NCBI RefSeq assembly: GCF_016741785.1
Contig: NZ_JAERRL010000004.1
Span: 186,001-250,000 of the forward strand
Length of the DNA: 64,000 bases
DNA from: Streptomyces sp. 7-21
GTDB taxonomy: Bacteria; Actinomycetota; Actinomycetes; Streptomycetales; Streptomycetaceae
Direction of reading: 5' to 3'
The notes under the pieces are model-generated. The model was not told where the DNA came from and ran no database searches. It saw only the letters and a list, made by a program, of their open reading frames with translations. The position numbers were made by a program, and so were the translations under genes. This document shows positions 27,035 to 35,475 of this stretch, piece by piece (positions within the stretch are counted from its first letter, which is position 1; the number at the start of each line of letters is the position of its first letter).

Positions 27035-28192
27035 GTGCGCCGTACCGTCTTCTCCTCCGACCACGAGGCGTTCCGCCGGATGATCCGCGACGTCATCGCG
27101 GCCGAGGTGGTCCCCGTCTACCGGGACTGGGAGGAAGCGGGCCAGGTGCCGCGCGACTTCTACCGGCGCCTGGGCGAGCTGGGCATTTTCGGTATCGAGG
27201 TGCCCGAAGAGTACGGCGGCGCGGGGGAGCGCAGCTTCATGTACCAGGCCGTGCTCACCGAGGAGCTCTGCCGCGCGGCCGTCTCGTTCGGCGGCTCGGC
27301 CGTCCACGCCGGGCTGTGCCTGCCGTACCTGCTGGCGTACGCAACGGAGGAGCAGAAGCGGCGCTGGCTGCCGCCGTTCGTCACCGGCGAGATGATGACC
27401 GCCATCGCCATGACCGAGCCGGGCACCGGCTCCGACCTGGCGGGCATCCGCACCAGCGCCCGGCTGTCGGACGACGGCGGCCACTACGTGCTCAACGGCG
27501 CCAAGACGTTCATCACCGGCGGCGCCCAGGCCGACCGCGTGCTGGTCGTCGCCCGCACCGCGCCCCCCGCCGCCGGGGACCGGCGCGCCGGGCTGACCAT
27601 CCTCGCCGTGGACGCGCGCAGCGAGGGCTTCACCGTCGGCAGGAAGCTCGACAAGCTGGGGCTGCTGGCATCCGACACCGTGGAGCTGTCCTTCACCGGC
27701 GTGCGGGTTCCGGTGACGGACCGGCTCGGCGAGGAAGGCCAGGCGTTCTCGTACCTGACGAGCAACCTGCCGCGCGAGCGCCTGTTGATCGCGCTGCTGG
27801 CCTACGGGCAGTCGGCGGCGGCCGTGCGGCTGGCCACGGACTACGTCAGGGAGCGCACCGTCTTCGGCCGGCCGGTGGCGTCGTTCCAGCACACCAAATT
27901 CGTGCTGGCTGACTGCCAGGCCGCCGTCGCGGCGATGCGGGCGCTGGTCGACGACGCGCTCGCCGCCTGCGACGCCGGCGAGCTGACGCCGGCCGGTGCG
28001 GCCACCGTCAAGCTCTTCGTCACCGAGCAGTCCGCGCGGGTCGTGGACTCGTGCCTCCAGCTGCACGGCGGTTACGGCTACATGCGCGAGTACCCGGTCT
28101 CCCGGCTGTACGCCGACAACCGGGTCACCCGCATCTACGGCGGCACCAGCGAGATCATGCGCGCGATCACGGCCAAGGACATGGGGCTGTAG
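27035..28192 (+). CDS. Acyl-CoA dehydrogenase (long-chain/FadE-like)
   Basis: A 385-aa FAD enzyme of fatty-acid or branched acyl-CoA oxidation. Middle domain: I-A-M-T-E-P-G-T-G-S-D-L-A-G. C-terminal: L-H-G-G-Y-G-Y-M-R-E-Y and I-Y-G-G-T-S-E-I-M. The position that holds the catalytic Glu in short/medium-chain enzymes is Gly here, and N-L-P-R-E-R-L near residue 250 can supply it, as in long-chain and isovaleryl-CoA dehydrogenases. The GTG start follows a GGGAGG Shine-Dalgarno. The next gene, a TesB thioesterase, acts on the same class of substrates. Confidence 0.88.
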   Translation: MRRTVFSSDHEAFRRMIRDVIAAEVVPVYRDWEEAGQVPRDFYRRLGELGIFGIEVPEEYGGAGERSFMYQAVLTEELCRAAVSFGGSAVHAGLCLPYLLAYATEEQKRRWLPPFVTGEMMTAIAMTEPGTGSDLAGIRTSARLSDDGGHYVLNGAKTFITGGAQADRVLVVARTAPPAAGDRRAGLTILAVDARSEGFTVGRKLDKLGLLASDTVELSFTGVRVPVTDRLGEEGQAFSYLTSNLPRERLLIALLAYGQSAAAVRLATDYVRERTVFGRPVASFQHTKFVLADCQAAVAAMRALVDDALAACDAGELTPAGAATVKLFVTEQSARVVDSCLQLHGGYGYMREYPVSRLYADNRVTRIYGGTSEIMRAITAKDMGL

Positions 28193-28258
28193 CGGCCGCC
28201 GGCGCAGGCGGGGAGCCCGGGCGGGCCCGGCCCGGCGCGGTCAGGCAGAATCTCCCCC

Positions 28259-29143
28259 ATGGAAGCTACCGTGCAGTATCTCCTGGGTCTGCTTGACCTC
28301 GAGCGGATCGAGGAGGACATCTTCCGCGGCCAGAGCCATGCCTGGGTGGCGCCGCGGGTCTTCGGCGGGCAGGTCGCCGCCCAGGCGCTCGTCGCCGCCT
28401 GCCGCACCGTCCCGGACGACCGGCCGCCGCACTCCCTCCACTCCTACTTCCTGCGCCCCGGCGACCCGGGTGCGCCCATCGTCTACACGGTCGACCGCAT
28501 CCGCGACGGCCGGTCCTTCACCACCCGCCGGGTCGTGGCGGTGCAGCACGGCCAGGCGATCTTCCACCTGTCGGCGTCGTTCCAGCGGCCCGAGGAAGGG
28601 CTCAGCCACCAGGACCCGATGCCGCAGACGCCGGATCCCGAAACGCTGCCCAGCGCGGACGAGATGCTGCCGCGCTACCGCCACCTGCTGGTCGATCCGG
28701 GCATCGTCGAGCTGCTGCTGGAGGCGCGCAAGGCGATCGACCTGCGGTACGTCGCCGAGCCGCCGTTCGCCACGGCGGGCACGCCGCGCGAGCCGCGCTC
28801 GCAGGTGTGGTTCCGCTTCAACGGCAAGCTGGAGGGCGAGCTCGACGACCCGCTGGTGCACACCTGCCTGGGCACCTATGTCTCGGACATGACGCTGCTG
28901 GACTCCATCCTGCTGGCGCACGGCCGGGGCGGCTGGATGACGGGCGACATCGTTGGGGCGAGCCTCGACCACGCCATGTGGTTCCACCGGCCGTTCCGTG
29001 CCGACGAGTGGCTGCTGTACGACACGGCGTCGCCGACCTCCCAGGGCGGCCGCGGCCTGGCGCACGGCCGGATCTTCACGCGGGACGGCAGGCTGGCCGT
29101 CTCGGTGGTGCAGGAGGGCCTGATGCGCATCCCGCGCGGCTGA
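28259..29143 (+). CDS. tesB: Acyl-CoA thioesterase II (TesB-like)
   Basis: A 294-aa double hot-dog thioesterase that hydrolyses acyl-CoAs to free acids. Catalytic residues in family order: Asp in S-L-D-H-A-M-W-F-H near residue 240, Ser/Thr in S-P-T-S-Q-G-G-R, and Gln in V-V-Q-E-G-L near the end. The N-terminal F-G-G-Q-V-A-A-Q-A-L repeat of the fold is also visible. Length is normal. No Shine-Dalgarno is seen; a weak CAGAAT box lies exactly 7 nt before the ATG, so it may be leaderless. A terminator follows the gene. Confidence 0.92.
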   Translation: MEATVQYLLGLLDLERIEEDIFRGQSHAWVAPRVFGGQVAAQALVAACRTVPDDRPPHSLHSYFLRPGDPGAPIVYTVDRIRDGRSFTTRRVVAVQHGQAIFHLSASFQRPEEGLSHQDPMPQTPDPETLPSADEMLPRYRHLLVDPGIVELLLEARKAIDLRYVAEPPFATAGTPREPRSQVWFRFNGKLEGELDDPLVHTCLGTYVSDMTLLDSILLAHGRGGWMTGDIVGASLDHAMWFHRPFRADEWLLYDTASPTSQGGRGLAHGRIFTRDGRLAVSVVQEGLMRIPRG

Positions 29144-29149
29144 ACCCCG

Positions 29150-29174
29150 CCCGCCCCGGTCCGGCCGGGGCGGG
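29150..29174. terminator. Terminator after tesB
   Basis: A perfect 10-bp GC stem (CCCGCCCCGG pairing with CCGGGGCGGG) with a 5-nt loop, 6 nt after the stop. Confidence 0.7.
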
Positions 29175-29233
29175 AGATCACGCTTGGGCGACGGACCGTG
29201 CTGGTTCCGGCGTAGCCGGGCGATACTGGCCGT

Positions 29234-30019
29234 ATGCCGACCGCCGCCCCGTCCCGCTCCGAGCTCATCGAGCACCTCATACGCACCCGGATCGCGGGCG
29301 ACGTCGCCACGCCACGGGAGAACAACCTGGCGCACTACCGCGAACTGGCCAACGGCAACCGGTACTACTGGCTCGGCCTGGACCTCGGCGACCGCTGGAC
29401 CGACGAGCAGGACGTCCTGGCGGTGATGGCCGAGCGCTGCGGCGTGGACGGTGACCCGGCCTACCGGCAGGGGCAGGACACGATCGATCCCGAGCTCACC
29501 GTCGCCGCCCTGGACCGGGCCGCCGAGCTGCTGCGCAAGGCGGCGGCGGACCGGCAGCGGGTACTTGTGGCGACCGGGCACCCGGGCGGACTGCTGGACC
29601 ACCACGCCCGCACCGCTGCCGCGCTGCGGGCGGCGGGGTGCGAGATCGTCGACGTGCCGCTGGGGCTGAGCGCCGACGAGGGCGTGGTCGCCCAGTTCGC
29701 GGGCGTGGCCATGTACGAGCGCGGCTCCACGCTGTGGCACACCCACTCGCCCGCGCCGATGGCGGAGATCCTGGCGGCGCTGCCGCAGGAGGGCGAGGAG
29801 CTGCCGGACCTGGTGATCGCCGACCACGGCTGGGCGGGCTGCGCCGCCCAGCACGGCCTGGACACCATCGGCTACGCGGACTGCAACGACCCGGCCCTGT
29901 TCCTGGCCGAGGCGGAGGAGACCCTGTCGGTCTGCGTTCCCCTCGACGACTACGTGGCCAGCCCCCGCTACTACGATCCGCTGACCGCCTACCTGCTGCA
30001 CGCCGCCGGCCTTGCCTGA
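29234..30019 (+). CDS. Conserved actinobacterial protein, annotated elsewhere as a phosphatase
   Basis: A 261-aa soluble protein. Conserved-looking segments are T-P-R-E-N-N-L-A-H-Y-R near residue 30, W-L-G-L-D-L-G-D-R-W-T near residue 45, V-A-T-G-H-P-G-G-L-L near residue 115, L-W-H-T-H-S near residue 175 and I-A-D-H-G-W-A-G near residue 198. From memory, close Streptomyces homologues carry the label phosphatase, but I cannot confirm a catalytic motif; the His/Asp clusters would suit a metal site. A GATACT box lies 6 nt before the ATG. It is unlinked to its neighbours by function. Confidence 0.6.
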   Translation: MPTAAPSRSELIEHLIRTRIAGDVATPRENNLAHYRELANGNRYYWLGLDLGDRWTDEQDVLAVMAERCGVDGDPAYRQGQDTIDPELTVAALDRAAELLRKAAADRQRVLVATGHPGGLLDHHARTAAALRAAGCEIVDVPLGLSADEGVVAQFAGVAMYERGSTLWHTHSPAPMAEILAALPQEGEELPDLVIADHGWAGCAAQHGLDTIGYADCNDPALFLAEAEETLSVCVPLDDYVASPRYYDPLTAYLLHAAGLA

Positions 30020-30136
30020 CGCGGCCTGGTCGCCCGGCGGGGCGGCGGGGCCTGCCAGAATAGAGAGGCGGAACCGCGCTCCGTTGCGTGCTCCGGGGGA
30101 CCGGACCGCTTCGCGACGTCACGGAAGGAGCTGTGC

Positions 30137-30727
30137 GTGAGCGACGAGGGCAGCGGGACGGCGACCGCCGCCGGAGCACGGCGCAGGGACGCCCGCCGCA
30201 ACCGCCAGGCCCTGCTGGACGCGGCCGCCGCCGTGTTCGTCGCCTCCGGCGTGAACGCGCCGGTGCGCGACATCGCGGCCAAGGCGCGGGTCGGGATGGG
30301 CACGGTGTACCGCCACTTTCCCACCCGGGCGGACCTGATCATCGCCGTCTACCGGCACCAGGTCGACGCCTGCGCCGAGGCCGGGCCGGCCCTGCTCGAC
30401 AGCAGCGCGACGCCGTACGCCGCCCTGGAGCGGTGGATCGATCTCTTCGTCGGCTTCCTGGTCACCAAGCACGGCCTGGCGGCGGCGCTGCGCGGCGACG
30501 ACGCCCGCTTCCAGACGCTGCACGCCTACTTCCTGGAGCGCCTGGTGCCGGTGTGCTCGCGGCTCCTCGACGCCGCTGCGGCCGCCGGCGAGATCCGCAC
30601 CGGCATCGCGGCCAAGCAGCTGATGCGCGGCATCGGGAACCTCTGCGTGGGCGCCGACAACGATCCGGACTACGACGCGCGCCGCCTCGTCGCGCTCCTC
30701 GTCGCCGGGCTGCGCCAGCCGGCCTGA
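30137..30727 (+). CDS. TetR family transcriptional regulator
   Basis: A 196-aa TetR regulator. Helix-turn-helix at about residues 20-65 (R-R-N-R-Q-A-L-L-D-A-A, R-V-G-M-G-T-V-Y-R-H-F-P-T-R). The rest is helical with a typical TetR C-domain. The GTG start follows AAGGAG. It lies 46 nt upstream of the glucosidase gene in the same direction, so it may control it or be co-transcribed. No operator is clear. Confidence 0.86.
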   Translation: MSDEGSGTATAAGARRRDARRNRQALLDAAAAVFVASGVNAPVRDIAAKARVGMGTVYRHFPTRADLIIAVYRHQVDACAEAGPALLDSSATPYAALERWIDLFVGFLVTKHGLAAALRGDDARFQTLHAYFLERLVPVCSRLLDAAAAAGEIRTGIAAKQLMRGIGNLCVGADNDPDYDARRLVALLVAGLRQPA

Positions 30728-30773
30728 AGCCTCCGGACATCCCGCCACGGACATCCCGCCGCGAAAGGACACC

Positions 30774-32405
30774 GTGACCGACTCCGACTGGTGGCGCGAC
30801 TGCGTCGTCTACGAGATCTACGTGCCGAGCTTCGCCGACAGCGACGGCGATGGCATCGGCGACCTGAACGGCATCGCCGCCCGGCTGCCGTACCTCGCCG
30901 CCCTGGGCGTGGACGCCGTGTGGCTGACGCCGTTCTACACCTCGCCGTGGGCCGACGGCGGCTACGACGTGGCCGACTACCGCGACGTCGACCCGCGCCA
31001 CGGCACGCTCGCGGACTTCCGCGCGCTGCTGGACCGCGCCCACGGGCTCGGGCTGCGCGTGATCGTCGATATCGTGCCCAACCACTGCTCCGACCAGCAC
31101 CCGTGGTTCGCCGAGGCGCTCGCGGCCGGGCCCGGCTCGGCGGCCAGGGAGCGGTTCGTCTTCCGCGACGGCAAGGGGCCCGGCGGGTGTGAGCCGCCCT
31201 CGGACTGGCAGTCGAAGTTCGGCGGGCCGGCGTGGACCCGGGTGCCGGACGGGCAGTGGTACCTGCATCTCTTCGCGGCCGAGCAGCCCGACCTGAACTG
31301 GGAAAACCCCGAGGTCGCCGCCGAGTTCGACCGCACGCTGCGGTTCTGGCTGGGCCTGGGCGTGGACGGCTTCCGCGTCGACGTCGCGCACGGGCTGCGC
31401 AAGGACCTCGCCGAGCCGCTGCGCGACACCCGCGGCCAGGACGCCGCGCCGCTGGACTCCCCGCCGGAGGGAGACAACCACCCGTTCTGGGACCGCGACG
31501 AGGTGCACGAAATCTACCGCGCCTGGCGCAAGACCATCGACGCGTACCAGCCGCCGCGGATCGCCGTCGCGGAGGCGGGCGTGAGCGCGGCCCGGCTGCC
31601 CCTGTACACGCGGCCCGACGAACTGCACCAGGCGTTCAACTTCTTCTACCTGCGCTGCCCGTGGGACGCCGCGTCGTTCCGCGAGGTCATCGCCTCCTCC
31701 CTGGCGGGCGCCCGCGCCGTCGGCACGCTGCCGACGTGGGTGCTGTCCAACCACGACGTGGTGCGCCACGCGACCCGCTACGGCCTGCCGCCCGGCACCG
31801 ACCTCGCCGCCTGGCTGCGCGGCGACGGCCGCGAACCAGCCGCCGGCCTGGCGCTGGGGCGGCGGCGGGCCAGGGCGGCGGCGCTGCTGACGCTGGCGCT
31901 GCCGGGCACCACCTACCTGTACCAGGGCGAGGAGCTGGGCCTGCCGGAGGTGGCCGACCTGCCGGCCGCGGCGCTGCGCGACCCGATGTGGGAGCGCAGC
32001 GGCCATGCGCTCAAGGGCCGCGACGGCTGCCGCGTGCCGCTGCCGTGGACCCGCTCCGGCCCCTCGTACGGCTTCGGCCCCGGCGCCGCGTCCTGGCTGC
32101 CGCAGCCGCCCGGCTGGGGCGAGCTGTCGGCCGAGGCGCAGGAGGACGACCCGGACTCCTTCCTCCAGCTGTACCGGCGGGCGCTGGCGCTGCGGCGCGC
32201 GCTGCGCGGCGCGGACGACCTGCGGTGGCTGCCGGAGGCCGGGGACGAGCTGGCGTTCAGCCGCGGGGACCTGGAGTGCCGCGTCAATCTCTCGGCCGCG
32301 CCGCTGCCGCTGCCCTCCGGCGCCCGGGTGCTGCTCGCCAGCGGCCCGCTGCCGGACGCGACGCTGCCGCCGGACACGGCCGTCTGGCTCGCCCCCGGGC
32401 GGTAG
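30774..32405 (+). CDS. GH13 alpha-glucosidase (oligo-alpha-glucosidase type)
   Basis: A 543-aa cytoplasmic glycoside hydrolase family 13 enzyme. Conserved regions in order: V-D-I-V-P-N-H near residue 100, G-F-R-V-D-V-A near residue 200 (Asp nucleophile), A-V-A-E-A near residue 263 (Glu acid/base), and L-S-N-H-D near residue 323 (Asp stabiliser). The start W-W-R-D-C-V-V-Y-E-I-Y and the Y-Q-G-E-E-L-G turn are typical of exo-acting alpha-glucosidases rather than alpha-amylases. The GTG start follows GAAAGGA. There is no signal peptide and no sugar transporter next to it. The exact linkage preference is not readable. Confidence 0.9.
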   Translation: MTDSDWWRDCVVYEIYVPSFADSDGDGIGDLNGIAARLPYLAALGVDAVWLTPFYTSPWADGGYDVADYRDVDPRHGTLADFRALLDRAHGLGLRVIVDIVPNHCSDQHPWFAEALAAGPGSAARERFVFRDGKGPGGCEPPSDWQSKFGGPAWTRVPDGQWYLHLFAAEQPDLNWENPEVAAEFDRTLRFWLGLGVDGFRVDVAHGLRKDLAEPLRDTRGQDAAPLDSPPEGDNHPFWDRDEVHEIYRAWRKTIDAYQPPRIAVAEAGVSAARLPLYTRPDELHQAFNFFYLRCPWDAASFREVIASSLAGARAVGTLPTWVLSNHDVVRHATRYGLPPGTDLAAWLRGDGREPAAGLALGRRRARAAALLTLALPGTTYLYQGEELGLPEVADLPAAALRDPMWERSGHALKGRDGCRVPLPWTRSGPSYGFGPGAASWLPQPPGWGELSAEAQEDDPDSFLQLYRRALALRRALRGADDLRWLPEAGDELAFSRGDLECRVNLSAAPLPLPSGARVLLASGPLPDATLPPDTAVWLAPGR

Positions 32406-32416
32406 CCGGCCAGGTG

Positions 32417-32938
32417 TCAGTGGCCGTGGACCACGGCGTGCCCGCGGCCCGCGGCGATCAGCCAGCGGTTCACCGGCAGCGCCGCCACGAAGGCGACCGC
32501 CAGGGAGAACGCCAGCGAGCCCCAGAACCGGGCCGTGGCCAGGTCCGCGTCCATCGCCCCGGGCACGGCCAGCATCACGGCGTTGTCGGTGGCCTCCATG
32601 ACCGCGATGGACACGGTGTCCGCCGCCAGTGCCACCCGCAGCGCCGGGCGGAACGGCACGCCCGTGCGCAGCACGCCCCGCATGGTCAGGGCATAGCCGA
32701 AGCCGAACGCGAGGACGACGGCCAGCGCGACCGTGCCCGCGCCGTGCCAGCCGAGCACGGTGCCGGCGGCCATGCCGAGCACCTCCCCGATGGCGCAGCC
32801 GGTCAGGCAGTGCAGCGTCGCCTGGGCGGCCATACGCCAGCCGGTGGCGTGCTGCCCGGCCGGACCGGCGGTACCGGCGGGGCCGCCGCCGTGCCCGGGG
32901 TGCGGGTGGTGGGGTTCCTGGCCGTGGTGCTCCTCCAT
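32417..32938 (-). CDS. DUF4396 membrane protein with His-rich N-terminus
   Basis: A 173-aa membrane protein with four hydrophobic helices in about residues 40-165, matching DUF4396. The N-terminus is packed with His, Gly and Pro (M-E-E-H-H-G-Q-E-P-H-H-P-H-P) and is a likely metal-binding tail. I start at this Met instead of one 36 codons earlier that would reach into the promoter of the divergent regulator. Function is unknown; the His tail suggests transition-metal handling (inference). It is convergent with and 11 nt from the glucosidase gene. Confidence 0.75.
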   Translation of the reverse strand: MEEHHGQEPHHPHPGHGGGPAGTAGPAGQHATGWRMAAQATLHCLTGCAIGEVLGMAAGTVLGWHGAGTVALAVVLAFGFGYALTMRGVLRTGVPFRPALRVALAADTVSIAVMEATDNAVMLAVPGAMDADLATARFWGSLAFSLAVAFVAALPVNRWLIAAGRGHAVVHGH

Positions 32939-33031
32939 GGCGGCAGGAAACCACTTCGCGCGGCCAGCGGGCGAAAGCGCCGCCGCCGGCGCCGCCGGGG
33001 ACGAGGCCGGCGGCCGGTAGCCGGTCGGTAT

Positions 33032-33037
33032 TAGTAT
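33032..33037 (+). promoter_or_regulatory. -10 box (TAGTAT) for a leaderless regulator mRNA
   Basis: TAGTAT ends 7 nt before the ATG of the XRE-family gene, with no Shine-Dalgarno sequence. It is one of the few AT-rich hexamers in this gap. Confidence 0.55.
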
Positions 33038-33044
33038 CACGGCC

Positions 33045-33314
33045 ATGGTGCGTCATCCTCTCACCGCCCTCGAACGCGAACGCGGCCGGCGCCTCGGCGA
33101 CCTGCTGCGGCGGGCCCGGGGCGCGCGCAGCATGACGGACGTGGCCGCCGAGGCCGGCATCTCGGCCGAGACGCTGCGCAAGATTGAGACGGGGCGGGCG
33201 CCGACCCCTGCGTTCTTCACGATCGCCGCGCTGGCGGGGGTACTTGACCTGTCGCTGGACGAGATCGCCGCCGCCTGCGCGGCGGCGGACGACGCGGGTC
33301 AGGCCGTGGCCTGA
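33045..33314 (+). CDS. Small XRE-family HTH regulator
   Basis: An 89-aa DNA-binding protein consisting of one Cro/CI-type helix-turn-helix (T-D-V-A-A-E-A-G-I-S-A-E-T-L-R-K-I-E-T) at about residues 30-70, flanked by short helices. It is divergent from the His-rich DUF4396 gene with about 106 nt between starts, so it is a candidate regulator of that gene. The next gene starts 56 nt downstream. There is no toxin-like partner adjacent. Confidence 0.85.
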   Translation: MVRHPLTALERERGRRLGDLLRRARGARSMTDVAAEAGISAETLRKIETGRAPTPAFFTIAALAGVLDLSLDEIAAACAAADDAGQAVA

Positions 33315-33370
33315 CCACCGCCCCGCGAAGCGGCCGGAGAGCAACAGCGGAGCACCGAAGGGGGACAGAC

Positions 33371-34021
33371 ATGTTCAAGCGCGGCAGGGCCACGGCGCCT
33401 GCGGCCGTGCCGCAGGTGGACTGGCGGGGCGTCACCGCATTCGAGGTGGGCACCACCGTGCTGCGCAAACGCCGGGGCCGGCGCAAGCCCGTCACCGGAC
33501 GGCTCGCGGTGCGCGTGCCCACCGGGGACCCCGACGATCCGGTGCTGGCGCCCTGCGCCTACTTCGCCCCGCACGTCGCTGCCAGCGTCGCCGCCTCGCG
33601 CCTGTACACCGACGAGGACGCCCAGCACGTGCTGCTGCGCATCGGCCCGCGCCAGCGCGACGGCGAAGACGAACTGCGCACCATCACGGACGCCGACGGC
33701 GGCGAGATCGGCGTCATCCGCCGCGTTCCCCCCGAACACCATCTCGTGCGGCACACCTGGGTGCTGAGCCAGCCGGGGCGGCCCGACATCACCGGGAAGA
33801 CGGTGGGCGTCGGCCGGCGCGGCGGCCGCATGCAGCGGGACCTCATCAGCGGCCTGCGCGGCCTCGACGGTGGCGAGAACGCGCACCTGGCGCGGACGAT
33901 CATGTGGCACGCCCGTGACGAACTCGTGATGACCACGCGGGCGTTCGGCGTTACCGTGATCAGCGCGGACTGGCTGGACCGGCGTCTGGCCTTCGCATAC
34001 GCCATGCTGGCCGACCGCTAG
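33371..34021 (+). CDS. Protein of unknown function, possible partner of the next gene
   Basis: A 216-aa soluble basic protein. It starts M-F-K-R-G-R-A and has no signal peptide, Cys pair or recognisable catalytic motif. Strand-rich middle part (A-F-E-V-G-T-T-V-L, V-L-L-R-I-G-P-R), then T-W-V-L-S-Q-P-G-R near residue 138, and a helical end (D-W-L-D-R-R-L-A-F-A-Y-A). I do not recognise the family. It has good codon use and a plausible Shine-Dalgarno (GGGGACAG), and lies 44 nt upstream of another unknown gene in the same direction. The two look like a unit. Confidence 0.65.
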   Translation: MFKRGRATAPAAVPQVDWRGVTAFEVGTTVLRKRRGRRKPVTGRLAVRVPTGDPDDPVLAPCAYFAPHVAASVAASRLYTDEDAQHVLLRIGPRQRDGEDELRTITDADGGEIGVIRRVPPEHHLVRHTWVLSQPGRPDITGKTVGVGRRGGRMQRDLISGLRGLDGGENAHLARTIMWHARDELVMTTRAFGVTVISADWLDRRLAFAYAMLADR

Positions 34022-34065
34022 ATACCGCGCCGGGGGGGTGGCGGAGCGGGAGCAAGGGGGAACAC

Positions 34066-35463
34066 GTGACCGACATACGCAGCGTCAATCCGGACGATCT
34101 TGAAGAACTCGCGCGGCTGCTGGACGGCGGCTCCGGCGGCGGTGGCCTCGAGGGGGCCTTGTCGGACATCTTCACGCGCGCTACCGGGCTGAACGCCAGC
34201 GACGAGGTGTCGGCGCTTCGCCCGATCCAGACCTGGGCCTCGGAGACCGCGCCCGACCTGCGGCGGCGCGCGGGCTACGCCCGCCTCGACGAGGGTGATC
34301 CCACGGCGGGCCTGCTGCTGGCCGGCTTCACCCCCGAGGAACTCGCCAACTACGGCGAAGAGGTGTCGCTGGACGACCTCATCACCCTCAACGCCCTGGC
34401 GGCCAACGGCAACGCCGAGGACGACGTCTTCACCCGCCAGCACCGTGAGGAGATCGACGAGTACCTCGCGCGCATCGCCGCCCACTACGCCGAGCAGCTG
34501 CCGTTCCTCGAGGGGCACGCCGAGACCATCCAGAGCCTCATCATGTTCGGCATCGACGGGCTGAACGTGTCGGCCGCCGGCGGCGTCGTCCTCGGCCAGA
34601 CCATGTCGCTCTACCGGGTCTGGCGCGGCTACCCGGGCGCCGCGCTGAGCGCGCCGGGCACCTGGCTGCCCGGCCAGCTCGCCAGGTACCTGCGCACCAA
34701 CCCGACCATCAACCGGCTGCTGATGATCCCCGGCCAGCGGGCCTACGCGATCGAGTCCGCGATCTTCGGCCGCGGCTGGGACCTGGCGCGCAGCTCCACG
34801 CTGGCCAACCGCGGGCTGTACGGCCTGTCAGCCAACAGCCTGGCCAACTTCCTCGTCGGCAACGACCGGCTGGCCCGCCTGCTCAGCTACCACCCCGGCA
34901 TGCCCGTGGACGAGCGCATCGCCTACCGCGCCACCCAGGGCACCCGCGCCGCCAACGCCAGCATGTGGCGCATCGGCCGCAACACCTTCTCCGGGCTGCG
35001 CGCCCTGGGCAACACCCGCTGGGCCGCCACCACGGGTGCCGTCTTCAACTCCGTCCGCGCCACCGGTACCCTGCGCTTCATCGGTGTCGGCGGCAGCGTG
35101 CTCGGCACCGGCTTCTCGATCGCCAACGTCGTCGCCCAGGGCAACCCGATCGACGCCTGGAACGAGGCCGAGGGCGTCCAGGGGAAGGCCGGCTACCTCG
35201 CCGACTGGGCCGAGGTCGGCTTCAACGCCTCCCTGACTGCCGCGATGGTCGCGCCCAACCCCGTGACCGTGGGCCTGGCCATCGGCACCGGCATCGCTTA
35301 CGCCGGCCTGAAGGTCGTCGAACACTGGGATGACGTCACGGAATTCGTCGGCAACGCGGTGGATACCGTGGCCGACTTCGCCAGCGACGCGGTCGATACC
35401 GTCACGGAGATCGGCAGCAACATCGTCGAGGGGGTCTCGGACTTCATCGGCAGTCTGTTCTGA
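34066..35463 (+). CDS. Large Gly/Ala-rich protein, secreted-effector-like, unknown function
   Basis: A 465-aa protein with no classical signal peptide. The N-terminal 90 residues are acidic and helical (V-N-P-D-D-L-E-E-L-A). The middle (about 180-420) alternates hydrophobic Gly/Ala stretches that could insert in a membrane (V-S-A-A-G-G-V-V-L-G; V-G-G-S-V-L-G-T-G-F; V-T-V-G-L-A-I-G-T-G-I). The last 40 residues are an amphipathic acidic helix with repeats of V-D-T-V-x-x-F/I. The layout recalls WXG100-associated/type VII-secreted proteins of actinobacteria, but there is no WXG motif and no toxin domain I can name. A strong terminator is not obvious. It is convergent with the erm gene. Confidence 0.6.
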   Translation: MTDIRSVNPDDLEELARLLDGGSGGGGLEGALSDIFTRATGLNASDEVSALRPIQTWASETAPDLRRRAGYARLDEGDPTAGLLLAGFTPEELANYGEEVSLDDLITLNALAANGNAEDDVFTRQHREEIDEYLARIAAHYAEQLPFLEGHAETIQSLIMFGIDGLNVSAAGGVVLGQTMSLYRVWRGYPGAALSAPGTWLPGQLARYLRTNPTINRLLMIPGQRAYAIESAIFGRGWDLARSSTLANRGLYGLSANSLANFLVGNDRLARLLSYHPGMPVDERIAYRATQGTRAANASMWRIGRNTFSGLRALGNTRWAATTGAVFNSVRATGTLRFIGVGGSVLGTGFSIANVVAQGNPIDAWNEAEGVQGKAGYLADWAEVGFNASLTAAMVAPNPVTVGLAIGTGIAYAGLKVVEHWDDVTEFVGNAVDTVADFASDAVDTVTEIGSNIVEGVSDFIGSLF

Positions 35464-35475
35464 CGCCCCGGCACC

